Shown piece by piece: positions 45,741-56,559 of a DNA stretch of 64,000 nucleotides. How positions within the stretch are numbered: position 1 is the first letter of the stretch; each line of letters starts with the position of its first letter. The notes beneath the pieces were generated by a model that was not told the origin of the DNA, did no database searches, and saw only the letters and a list, made by a program, of their open reading frames with translations. This DNA is from Conoideocrella luteorostrata (lineage: Eukaryota > Ascomycota > Sordariomycetes > Hypocreales > Clavicipitaceae). The DNA lies in the NCBI GenBank assembly GCA_032433595.1, contig JASWJB010000068.1, positions 1 through 64,000 on the forward strand, read 5' to 3'. A program made the translations under genes and the position numbers.

Positions 45741-46464
45741 ATGTATCTTCTTGTTTGTCTCGCTCCTCTGTTGGGCCTCGTCGCCTCGGCTCCTGCTGCC
45801 CTGCAAGAGAGCAAACCCGAGCATGTCAAAATTCGAGGCATCAGCTTGCTCGGTACTGGCTGTCCCGCCGGAACCGCTGATGTGCAAATAGATGCCACTG
45901 GCTCTCTTTTTGAAGCCACTTTCTCCGCTTATGAGATTGAAACTGGGCCTGGGACGTATCCCAGTGACTGGCGCAAAAACTGCAAGTTGACCATCAACAT
46001 GGAATTTGACTCTGGCTTCCAGTTCGTTCTATCTTTCAAATCCGCCGTTAACGCCAGTATTTACTAACCACGCTAGATTCTCTGTTGTTGATACGAACAT
46101 GATCGGTTTTGCTGAGATTCCAAGCGGAGTCAATGGCCAATGCATCAACACTTACTCCTTCACTGGCAACGGGGCTGAGCATGTTGACTACAAGTTGCCA
46201 TTGAAAGGACCCTACAGCGGCAATTTTGATCTTGTGTCCCACCCGGGCATATATTCTTGGTCTCCTTGCGGAGGTAGTACCGCTATTCTCAACATGAATA
46301 CGGCATGCAACATCAGCCCGACCAGCAAGCCGGCTCTCATTGCAGTGAGTTGATCTATGATGATCCCATAGGCATGATATACTAATTGACAACAGGTTGA
46401 TCACATCAGCGGAAAGCTGACGGTGAAGATCGCTGTTGAATGGAGATCTTGCGCCAAAAACTAA
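45741..46464 (+). CDS. Secreted DUF4360 protein
   Basis: Three exons, 45741..46021, 46077..46344 and 46396..46464, giving 205 aa. The first exon encodes a signal peptide (MYLLVCLAPLLGLVASAPA). The mature part starts with ISLLGTGCPAGTADVQID and ends with ISGKLTVKIAVEWRSCAKN, the conserved edges of DUF4360, a small Cys-containing beta-rich domain of secreted fungal and actinobacterial proteins. The cysteines in GTGCP, RKNCKL, GQCINT, SPCGG, TACN and RSCAK suggest disulfides. The function of DUF4360 is not known. A good TATA box lies upstream. Confidence 0.88.
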
Positions 46465-47604
46465 TGTTCATTATGGCTTGCCCCTCTTTTTCCTTGATCA
46501 TAGCTATCAGGTAGTTATTTTGGGCACTTATGTTTGAGTTGACAGGGTGTTTGATTGGGAGCTGGAAGGACATAGCGCTAAGAAAAGAACAGGGTGTGAA
46601 CCTTTGTAACAGAGAAGGGATAGTTATTTACTAGGTGCGACATATTACTACTGTAGATGCAACGGTTTCAACTTGACGAATTCTGCTTATTGATCTTGCT
46701 TAACAGTGGATTTGTAACAAAATAAAGACCTTGTCTTTCGTCATATCAATGCTGGCGCTCAAAGCCGCAGCTACTGCTGTACCGAGCACCCCGTAAATGT
46801 TGGTGCTTTTATTGATGGTGCAGCAATTGACTAGCCACGTTAGAGCTCGGCATCGGAAACGTTATCTTTGCAACGGCCAGGAGTCCGAGCTTAGCTCGGT
46901 CAAATTAGAGGTGTTTCCTTACTATGTTCTTACACTCAATGTTCTCTTAGCTTCATGAGTTCAAAACGAGAAACAACTCCAGAAGCGCTATTTTTGATGT
47001 GTATCTGGTATTGTTGGTCAACCTAGTATTGTTGGTCAATGTTCTCTGGCAGGGTCGGCACCTTATGTGCTTTTTCATCATCAGATAAGTCCACGAGGCA
47101 CAGCCGAAAAAATAAAAACATAATTGATGTCTATCCTGTTAAAACGTCGTACTGTAAGGAGTATGGAATATGAGATTTATACCCAGTTCTCATCAGCCGT
47201 GGTTTCGTTGTCCGTGTTTAGAGTGTGCGCGTGATGGTGTCCTCAGGGTGTCAGCGCTAGTCCCAGCTACAGCCAAGATGTGCACGCCAGCAGCAGCTAC
47301 ATAATAAGCCCAGAGCCCTAACCTGACCTCAATCGACGCCTGTTATGAATCCATCAAACTGTAACGCGTACCGCGTACTCCGTGCGGAGTACTGCTTTGA
47401 TTACTCCCGTATCGAACCGGCGAATAATCTTGAAATGACTGGCGCTGACGGCAGCACTCGCCGCGCTCTAGCTGGCTGATCTATATGACGCTTTTGCGAA
47501 GCTGCCGCTATTAGTAGTGTCGATCAAATCGAGGATGTGATTCGCGACATTGAGACAGCTGCCCAAAGCCACCTGGGATTGCAACGGCAGCCGTCAGAAC
47601 GACA
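46465..47604. other. Intergenic with palindromic motif
   Basis: About 1.1 kb. An AATAAA at 46721-46726 may end the DUF4360 transcript. A near-perfect 18-bp palindrome GTACTCCGTGCGGAGTAC is at 47375-47392. The last ~100 bp before 47605 look coding in another frame (encoding IEDVIRDIETAAQSHLG). Confidence 0.5.
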
Positions 47605-48204
47605 GTGGATATACGGGACTGGTCGATGGTATACTTGTTGGCTTCCACCGCCCTGATCACTGCCACCGCGATACTCTGGAACAATTTGACAGCCGCATTC
47701 CGGTCGCGACCACAAAGGAAGCAGCTGAGTTCATTCGACCTCGGAATCATTTCGACTCCCATCCATATTCTCCACGACATCCACAAAGGTGAGAAATACT
47801 GGCAAAGCGAGGAGAGTCGCTCTGCCACCCTGAGCCTACCACCCTGGCTGACAGTAGTGCGAATGCCCGGCCACCACTACCTGAGCTTTTGTCTTGCCGT
47901 TGTATGGACGCACCAGGACGGCTAGGAAAACGAAGTGCACGAAGCAATGATTACTTCCCCACACGGAATCCGACTGGACCAAGAACCCTGGCAAGCATTC
48001 TTGAGTTCAAACCCCAAGACCACAAAACTCGCCATGCTACATGGCATGAAAGAGAGCTTCGCCAGTGGCTGGAAGAATATGCTCGGCGCAGAAGATATAT
48101 CAGCTCTATATTGGAGGGTTGGCGGCTTGAAGTATTGGGTAGTGTCGTACGACGCAGAGCTGGGTTACGCAGGCCTAGTGATGCGATTGCTTTGGGTGGA
48201 ATGA
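47605..48204 (+). CDS. Unrecognised small gene, one in-frame stop or intron
   Basis: Two open stretches share one frame, 47605..47922 and 47926..48204, separated only by the TAG at 47923-47925. The stop disappears if a 69-nt intron (GTGCGA at 47857 to CTAG at 47925) is removed, which keeps the frame; the product would be 176 aa. The N-terminus has a hydrophobic stretch (MVYLLASTALITATAIL). I recognise no family. Coding-like sequence in another frame just upstream (SVDQIEDVIRDIETAAQS) suggests that the real gene starts earlier with an intron or a frameshift. It could be an intact small gene or a pseudogene. Confidence 0.35.
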
Positions 48205-48535
48205 CATTAGACGTACTATTGACTGGGCTTTGACAAAGGGAAGCGAAGGATGCTAGAACGGACGATAATAATAGGGAGAAGCCAAAAATTGTCAAGATGG
48301 CGAATGGGGGACATTTCATACAATGCAAGCAAAAAGCACGCTGTTGCATACCAACAATAATTGGGCGTTGGTAAATTCCCGCACCGCATATGTTTTGCAA
48401 ATATGGATATGTTACTACGGAGCTCATATCATGACATATTGAAGTCTGGGAATCACTCCAGCTTCAGCCTCGAGAGAAAACAAACAAAACCACACTTGAT
48501 CAAGTTTGCTAAGCTTCCCTCCCGACATTCGCAAC
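48205..48535. other. Intergenic, no gene seen
   Basis: About 330 bp between the unrecognised plus-strand gene and the 3' end of the ribonuclease gene. Confidence 0.55.
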
Positions 48536-49135
48536 TTAGTCCTTGCACTCGAGGAAGTCGGGCGTGGGTCCATGCCGCATGATACCGCAGAACTTGACGA
48601 CAAATTCCTTCTTCTTCTTCTGGTACTCAAACACAACACGGTCGGGCACGTTGCCAACATCACCACCATCATAGACCTTGTTGTCGAACTGGATGGGGAA
48701 TTCCATCTTGTCCTTGCCGCACTTGAATGGAAGCTTCTCTTTGTTGCCAAAGTCGTGAGGGTATTTGTCTGAGGGAGCAAAAATTGTTAGAATGGCTCTT
48801 TGCCAAGTCAATGAGCACGGATGATGTCCGGAGTGTTACTTACTTCTGCCAACCTGCTTGCCATCGGCAGCGAGTTTGGCTCCACCAAGGAATGCGGCCT
48901 TGACCTGGCCCTTGGTGTACTTGTGCTCGTCGTAGTCCCTACTGGGGCCGTTGTTGGTCTTGGGGCACTTTACATCATGCTTAGGCTCCTCCTTGACCTT
49001 CAAGTCGAGGCCTCTGATGTCAAGGACAGAAGAGCGGTCCAGAAGCTCGCTGGTAGCATCAACTGGCTGGGCAAGAGCGAGACCACTGACACTGGCGCCA
49101 AGTAGTAGCGAAGTGATGAAGCTGACGGCTCGCAT
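48536..49135 (-). CDS. Secreted guanyl-specific ribonuclease (RNase T1/N1/F1 type)
   Basis: Exons 49135..48844 and 48768..48536 on the minus strand, intron 48769-48843 (GTAAGT..TCAG), 174 aa. The ATG at 49135 opens a signal peptide (MRAVSFITSLLLGASVSGLALA); an in-frame upstream start at 49228 would bury it. A propeptide-like region of about 30 residues follows. The catalytic core shows YPHDF (His102), MEFPI (Glu120), PDRVVFE (Arg141) and CGIMRH (His163), matching His40, Glu58, Arg77 and His92 of RNase T1. The spacing fits the RNase T1/F1 class better than the long-looped ribotoxins, though the FCGIMRH block resembles both. It would cut RNA after G outside the cell. Targets and any role against hosts or rivals are unknown. 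Confidence 0.85.
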
Positions 49136-50714
49136 ATTGAACGATGGAAGGTGAAGAGTGGACTGATGGGCTTTGTTGGATATGAAGTGAAGACTGTCGA
49201 GAATGAGAAGATTGTGTCTGAGTACCAAAGGTTCTTGAGATGAGCGACGTGTCTCTCGTTTATATAATTACCGTCTGGCATTATGTTTTGAAACTCAGAA
49301 GCACGAAGATACGAGCCCTGTGAAGACGCACATTCCACTACGGCTAGCATGGAAATGCCAGTTATGGAAAGGCATCATATCAATTACCAAAACAAGAAGG
49401 GTTGGTGTGGTAAGCTGACTGGTAATTCTGCGCTGTGAGTAAGTACGGTCTACTTTGACTTGTTCATGGCCAATGTAGCAAATATGAATTGCCTTTGTAG
49501 GGACCCTGGAGATACGTCATAACACCACAGCTGGAGATGATGAGGGCCAGCATTATAAACTCTTGGAGCTGGAGGATTCTTGCAGGAAGTGTACAGTGTG
49601 TCTAGTGTGCAACTAACTTCTGACGGTTTACCATTCTGAGCTTGAACAGAGAGATCAAGCTGACTTGGACGCAAAGCTAGCTGCTAGGGGATCGGCAGTC
49701 AGACTCGCTACGGCCAGGCACCGCTATTAGTAGCACAAGTGGAACGGGAGCGAACATCGGGTTCCGGTGCTATAGCTTGCATATAATTTGGGTGGCGGCC
49801 GACGCGAACGACGTGCAGTCTCCGGATACTCCTTGCTGGGAACGGTGAGTCTTTATTTTGTGTTTCACTCCTGATTGGTAGCAGAGTTGTCTTCTAGGAA
49901 ATATGCGAATGATATGCATACATAATTTTGACAGGTACTTATTTTTGCGCAGGGCCAGTCGAGGAATTCAACCGCCCCTGAGTTGATCGCACGAACGTCT
50001 CGCGGCAGCTACGGAGTAGTAGTTGGTTACTCAATCGAACAAAATTGCAGCTGCAATGTCTCGGACGACGACCGATGCTTGGATAGCGAGCTTATTTTTG
50101 GGAAACGAGGCGTGAGACTTGTGTTTATAGTTGCCGATCTCGCAGGATTCAAGCGCTGCCGATCGCTGGGTGCCGTCGATTGACGCTGCAATGGCGATGC
50201 CCTCAATCTCGTTTAGGAAGTGCCCTGTCATTGTGACCCTAGTCTTAGTCAGAGTATGTTATCGGCAAGGACCTGCCGCGACGATCCGTCGAAACATTAA
50301 TAGCTCCTCTGGCTTCTATGAACATATTCAATTTGCGCCAAATCGAACTATCCGAAGGGGCCGAAGGCGATGAACCGAACGTAGGCATTAATGGACAGCC
50401 CAGTCAATGATATGATTGTCAACATTTATCCCTTGATTCCGTCTTATGGTGGGTCTGTGGCTGTCTTACTGGTGACGTCGACTTCATAAAGTTTTTGATC
50501 GACCGACAATAAGCACGGGTTTGTTGCGTCGACGCGGATGCGTTGTATTGCCACTGTAACAACAATGAGTATTTAATTGTTCTGAACTAAAATCTCATAT
50601 TCTTTCTCTCTTCTGCATACTTGCAGGATCTTCCTTCGCATATATTTCATCTAGCTTGTCCTAATTATCACACGGTCGCATTGTCAAGCATATTTTCCAT
50701 CTCCAGTCAACATC
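49136..50714. other. Intergenic, ribonuclease promoter and beyond
   Basis: About 1.6 kb. It contains the ribonuclease TATA box and a TACGGAGTA motif at 50010-50018. No gene recognised. Confidence 0.55.
49259..49266 (-). promoter_or_regulatory. TATA box of the ribonuclease gene
   Basis: TATATAAA on the minus strand, about 124 bp upstream of the start codon at 49135. Confidence 0.5.
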
Positions 50715-51690
50715 ATGGCAACCAATACTCCCGAGGATTTCATCCGCGAGCAAGAGGGCGAAGAGTACCCTGCTGCTCCTGAGCAGCTAGCCGCGCTCAA
50801 GTCCTTCCTCACGAACCCTTCAGTCTCCGCCTCCGACGCCGCAAAAGACATCACGAGACCCATCATTGAGGCTCGCCAAAAGGCTCTAAACAAGGAACCA
50901 TCAGACTACGATTTTACTAGTCTCTGGAGTACCATCGCTGAGGCTGTCCGACAGTTGACTGATCACAATGACAGATTGGTTGAGCTTGTTACCGAGATTC
51001 AGAAGGTGCCAGACCAGGAAGGGTACATTGCGTTTATGCAGGATTATCGCGAACACTGGACGGAGATTGCATTTGAATGTTTGTTTGCCCGATTCCGGTT
51101 CCTGCGCATTGGTCGTCCCATTCACCTGTCAGAGCTAACATCCTCCCGCAGTCAAAGACCCCCCTTCAGATGACCCCGGCCTCGCAGCCAAGCGACAAGC
51201 ATGGTTCAACATCAATGCGTTCACCGCAAAGCTGTCCGCCTACGGCATCCCCCAACTTGACGAACGCCCGCGTGCCGCTTGGGTGTTGAAGCATACGCTA
51301 GAAGAGGCGCCCTGGGAGGTCTTCCATCACCCGGACATCGATGAACAGCTAGATGAAGATCCAGATGACGAGGTTGTGCTAGAATCTGCTAAGCATGAGC
51401 TTGAAACTCGCGATGTGCGAGTTCTGAACAACTGGGTCCCCGCAGCCGCGCTTTGGATGAAGATCAATGCCAAGGGAATCTACGAGATGCAAGGGAAGAT
51501 GTCAAATGCGGATGAGCAAAACTGGGACCCCTCGCTCTGGAAGGGGGTTAGGGGCTGGTCAAAGGAACGTTTCGCATTCTGGAGAGAGCGGTTTGAATGG
51601 ATCAGCAAAGTGACGGCGTTGGAGAGGTCGACGAGGAATGATGCCACTGAGGCTGCGAAGATCATGAGAGATGTCGAGAAGGTGCCTTAG
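50715..51690 (+). CDS. DUF3632 family protein
   Basis: Exons 50715..51078 and 51152..51690, intron 51079-51151 (GTTTGT..GCAG), 300 aa. The protein is alpha-helical and acidic, with no signal peptide or membrane segment. Features of the fungal DUF3632 family are the central RQAWFNINAFTAKLSAYGI, then AWVLKHTLEE and the C-terminal NNWVPAAALWMKINAKGIYEM...GWSKERFAFWRERFEWIS. The function is unknown; the family is large and often lies in accessory regions of ascomycete genomes. The start at 50715 is preceded by a CATC context and fits homologue length. Confidence 0.85.
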
Positions 51691-54600
51691 GAGATGTATA
51701 ACACAGAACTACAGTAAGCCAGCAATGAACATATGCCTATTGTTGGTACGACTGCCTCATATTTTGTGTCCATGGGTGCTACTGAACGAAAGAGTCTCCA
51801 TGCCTTTTGCATTGGGAGCTTGATAATGAAGAAAAAGCTCACGGTTCGGGCCTATGAAGGCGCTGTAGTGTTCACCCGCCTTCGATATCTCGACAAGTGC
51901 TTTTGCATTATAAGCTATATTATCGTGATTTAATGGCTAGCGTTGTTTTGCAACTAGTTTACCTCATGTAAAGTAAAAGGTTATAAGTGCCGGAAGTCAA
52001 CTGTTTTGCGCTACTGTACGCACAGGCAGCGTAACCTGGCCGATCACCCGTCGGTAAAATACTTTCAACGCGTACGACTACGACAATACTGATGCGACTG
52101 CGGAATTAATGCAGCCCGGCTTAGCTGCTCCACTCAACTGTTGTTGTTGATCCCCTTTTGCGCTTGTTGGGCTCGTGGGCTGATGACTGGTTAGAAAATG
52201 ACCTTCGCATCTCCTCCAAGGTCGCTTGTCCCCATGCACTGCAGTGAGCCCAAGACACTTGTTGCATCAGATGGCTCTACGCACACCTCACAAAAGAGCA
52301 TTGCCCAGTATGGTATGGCTGCACAAAGACAGTAGAACATGTTCTACAGATGCGAATGAGGTAGAAGAAGAGAACAAGAGAGATTGCCATGATGTAAATG
52401 ATTGCGAGTTTTCTGGCGATGCAAGGCGCTCTACTCCAAGTCTCGTGCGGAGACCGGGACAATTCTAATCTTGTCGCAGGGTGCCAACTACGCCTTACCC
52501 AGCAGGTTGTTCTGTATGTCACTGCGCATTTTGATCCGTGCCACGTCTATTACGGAGCAAAACTCTTCACGCTTTCCAGTATGGAAATACTAGTACTGGA
52601 GTCAGGAAAAGCAGTTATCTGCCCGACGCGTGACTCTGTAGACGTTTGTACAGCCTTTTGTTCTCGTGCCACTGCAGCCTCATAAATGTCGAGTCACGTC
52701 AGTTCCACTTTGCTCCAATTGATACTGAGGATCCCTGACAGACAGGGCTTCTACAAGCCTCGCTCATCAATCGATGCGCGGGGAAAGCTGCCTCGGCTGA
52801 TAGCGGCCCTGAAACTTATGGGGGCCGGACAGGGTAGCAATCGAAGGATAACTGGCGTGGTCGGTCTCTGACTAGAAGATGTCAAGCAGTGAAGCCGCGG
52901 ACGCCACCATCCTCGGCTAGGCCTCGACCCTGGGATCGCCCTGCGAGCAAGTGTCAGGGCCACGGGCTGCTAGGACAAATTGGTTCAACTCGCGTGGTCC
53001 TGGAGCTCGTAAGTGCCTGCCGAAAGCGTAGTACATAGCCAGTATTCGGGACTCCGTCATTGCTCCGGACACCTGTAGGTATTGGTATTTTGTTGTGCAG
53101 AGTACGGACTACCACGATGGGGATGCCTTTAGTCTGATGAACCAACTAACTACGGAGCACACGCGCGTACTCCGCAGTCTTTGGCGTATTAGCCATGGCG
53201 TGATATTAGAGCCTGTCTTGTCTGGGCCTCTCACTGGCAGCAGCTCGTCGGTGGAATTGGCTGCTTGGGCGGCGCTAGATCAAGCCCGTCTGCAAGCCAT
53301 GGCGGCGGCGGCGGCAGCAGCAGCAGTAGCAAGTAGTTGCTATGGTTGCTGTAGTGCGGAGAGCCAAATAAAGGTTGGACATGTCTTATGCCCTCCATCT
53401 TTCCCGTTTCTGACAACGCCCCTGTTTCTTCCAGATTAAACGCCTAAGTTGGTCATTCGGCGCGTTCGGCTGTTGGTCTCGGCTGGAGTCATGGCGTGCA
53501 GAAGACTCCACTAACCTATCAACTGATGGCGTATATTGTGGTGAGATGATCAACAACAGGGTCCCCAATGAAGACTCCCCAGGGCAATTCCCCCAGTTCC
53601 ACTCTCCCATAACAGACTACGGGTGGCTGGCCATGAGAAGCGCTGCGGACAAAGATGGAAGGTGGCAGCAAGAGTCACGATGCGCGAACCTGGTCAATAA
53701 CGTTTCTTAAACCCTGCCGATATGTGTATTGGGCGGCTTTACAGTACGGAGCACTGCGTAGTTACCGTAGTGCATTGCATTGCGCTGCATTGTACAGGGC
53801 TGCTGGCCACCGCGGTCTGCTCATGTACCGTGACGCACGCACTGCCTATCTGTAGGCCAGACGTGTCAAATTCGAGGACTGTCGCAGGTTTCATGCAGAA
53901 ATGGGACCATTTGCGCATCGGCGATTTTCTTTCCCGCCCATCTTGCCTTTTTTCTTCCTTTGTTTGCATGCCGTCCAGGGAACTGGGACTGGGACTGGGG
54001 CTGGGACTAGGACTGTTAATCCAGCTTTCTGTGCTGGATCGCGGCCTGTCGGACTGTTGCTGGTGCAGTCATGCAGTCAGGGGAAATGAAGTACTTTTTA
54101 GAGCATCCCGAGATCATCATTCAAGTCTGACGGTAGACTCGTACGTCCACAGTCCAGTGGCGTTTGCACGACGAAACACGTCGGAACAATACCAATTGAG
54201 ATGACCCTGACACACTATGAGTTGCCCCAAACACGACATGGGGTAGGGAATAACTACGCTGATTACAATTCAACACCGCAGTCTCCACCGGTTGTCTTTT
54301 GGCCACCCTTCGTGTCATTGTATAACTAAGCTCTCATAGCATCTTATAATTGTGCTGGACAGGGTCATCGGTGACCCTGAATGCCCGGTTTCCTAGCTCC
54401 TCGATTCAATCTAGAAACGCCTGTGGCGCCAAACCGAGCCTAAGCACGGCCTCGAGGATCCACCAACTCACCCAAGATTCAATCGGACACAAGGATTTCG
54501 CAGATCCCTGGTTCAGTCCCCACGTGTCTACAAGCATACGGAGGGAGTGTTCCGCACACTGTATGTCTGTATGTACGCAACTAACGAACTAGTTCATCTG

Positions 54601-54772
54601 AGTAGGGGCAATTGGAGCAACCAACCAGCGGCAGCGGCATATATGTACAAGAGCGGCATCACCACGACATCCGGCTAATAAAGTTGCAAGACTCGCCATT
54701 TGTCTGAACCTCTTATACACACGCGTTCTTACGTCAACTCAACTCGCAAGATAAATTCCACGGACATACACA
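51691..54772. other. Long gene-free region
   Basis: About 3.1 kb. It has a GCG/GCA (poly-Ala-like) triplet run at about 53299-53328, a GGGACT-type run at about 53984-54015, and several TACGGA/TCCGTA variants near 53095-53175 and 53740. The part at 52750-52970 has GC-rich sequence that might be a short repeat copy, but it could not be identified. No gene was called. Confidence 0.5.
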
Positions 54773-55573
54773 ATGTCTACAAGCAGTAACGTCGACGAAA
54801 TACTATCATCACCAAGCCAAGCCTCGCCGGAAGCCATCACCGAGGCGCAGCCGAAAACAAAATCACAAAGCAAACGTAAGAAGCTTTCCAGATCCTGCTG
54901 CAGAATTATGGGCCGTGTCCTGGGCGATAATACTAACTCAAGCGCAGTTGCAAAATTGACACAAACACAACTGGCTCACAAGCGAGCCAAGGATAGAGAG
55001 TCCCAACGAGCAGCCCGCGCCAAGACCAAACAGAGGATCCGAGCTCTTGAAACTGAACTTGCCGAGCTTCGAAGCTGTGGCGTGGACAGTCACTCGGTTC
55101 GCCGGCTGATGGATCACAATGTCTTCCTGGAGCATGAGATCACCAGGCTGCAAGCCGCAATGTCTTGCAGCAGATCATTCTCGCCGTGCTGCTGTACGTC
55201 GGGAACGCCCAACGTTGGACAGAACCACCAGAGCTCGATGTATATGCAAATGCGACCAACAAGTTACCATTCAAGCTATTGGGAGTCTCCAGCGGCCGGA
55301 GATCAACAACAATCCTTGCGACAGTCAGAGAGCCCTGTCGCGAGTCACCTGGAGCACTCTGCCCCGGCTGCTATTACGCCGGGCACATCTACCTCTTATA
55401 GTTCGGTGTATCGTACTGTTGATGGCATTGACACTATAGCTTGGGCGCAGCCTCATACAATGCCAGGCAGTGAATCCCTTTTTGGATCGAAATTTCGTGC
55501 ATCTGGATCCAATTGTGCCGGCGGATCCGACTCAACAACCAGTTACGGCTACTATGGCATGGCAATGACGTGA
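54773..55573 (+). CDS. bZIP transcription factor
   Basis: Exons 54773..54875 and 54948..55573, giving 242 aa. The intron (54876-54947) has donor GTAAGA, a perfect TACTAAC branch site at 54931-54937 and acceptor GCAG. It is 72 nt long with no stop, so the unspliced frame also stays open (266 aa). The basic region LAHKRAKDRESQRAARAKTKQRIRALE is followed by a short leucine-type helix (LETELAEL...LMDHNVFLEHEITRLQ). The rest is Ser/Gln-rich, as in activation domains. The pattern resembles the small fungal bZIP regulators found near secondary-metabolism and stress genes. The target genes are unknown. Confidence 0.88.
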   Translation: MSTSSNVDEILSSPSQASPEAITEAQPKTKSQSKRKKLSRSCCRIMGRVLGDNTNSSAVAKLTQTQLAHKRAKDRESQRAARAKTKQRIRALETELAELRSCGVDSHSVRRLMDHNVFLEHEITRLQAAMSCSRSFSPCCCTSGTPNVGQNHQSSMYMQMRPTSYHSSYWESPAAGDQQQSLRQSESPVASHLEHSAPAAITPGTSTSYSSVYRTVDGIDTIAWAQPHTMPGSESLFGSKFRASGSNCAGGSDSTTSYGYYGMAMT

Positions 55574-56559
55574 GATATCAATTATCCAACCGGTAATTGA
55601 TAATCGCACGGAAACTCTAATACTTGTTGCTAGACCTAGAGATATCCCGAACGTTACATTTCAAGGCAATTGGACTTGATTAATGTACTTGCCTTCCGTA
55701 TTATCGTTCAAGCAGGCGTTCTCCATTCCTTTTTCTGCATGTATCATACGCTGGCATTAATGATTACTTTGAAACAAGCGTCACGGAGGCTAGTTTGTAC
55801 ACTATGTGCATTCCGCCGGGTCCATAAAAATCGATGTTTATTTGTTGGGTAGAATATAAGCCCAAATTGCAGCTACTGGAAAACAATTCAGTAGGCCTAC
55901 ACTTTTGCTCCATAGTCAAGTGGTAAATTTTTCCAACAGAAATTTCAAAGTCGAACGTCATGTTATTGAGATTGCATTAAATGACACTGTCAAATACGCA
56001 ACCGTCTGGGCTTGGTTTTACCCTTGAATGACGCAAATTTATCACATTTCCGTCTAACATCTGTGAATATGCCGACTTTCACAACTTTTCCCCTCAAAAA
56101 ACACTAAAAATTGTTAGAGCTTTGTATTTGATCCACCACCAATACAAACGCTAATGGTAATACTCAAGACAGCCAAGATAAGCCAAGTGTAGTTACGATA
56201 ATATCAAGCAGGGAAAACTAACAGGTTCCACTTTATTTCTTGAACGAGTTCCCGAGCTGCAGCCGCTTTGACCTGCTTAGCCCCTGAGTCTCGGTCAGAT
56301 ATCCCGAGACGCCTCAAGAGACCCATGAGCTGCCCTGAGTTATACGAGTTATGCCAAGTTTAAATAGTACACATATACCATTTTAATTTAATTACATTGC
56401 GTGGCCGCTGCCTTTGTCACTGTCACAAGTGAGCAGCTATGAAAGTGGTTCTCTAAAGCAGCGGAATTGTCCTTGATTTCTATCTAATTGAAGGGAGGAT
56501 TTGACTACTATTTATCTCTGCAGGATGCCTCTTCTTCCGGATTTATTTGATTCTATTGC
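55574..56559. other. Intergenic, AT-rich
   Basis: About 1 kb with no recognisable gene. Confidence 0.5.

Noticed and set aside
52750..52970. Possible SINE or tRNA-derived repeat on the minus strand
   Set aside because: Only a weak B-box-like string (GGTCGAGGCC); no A box or copy in this window.
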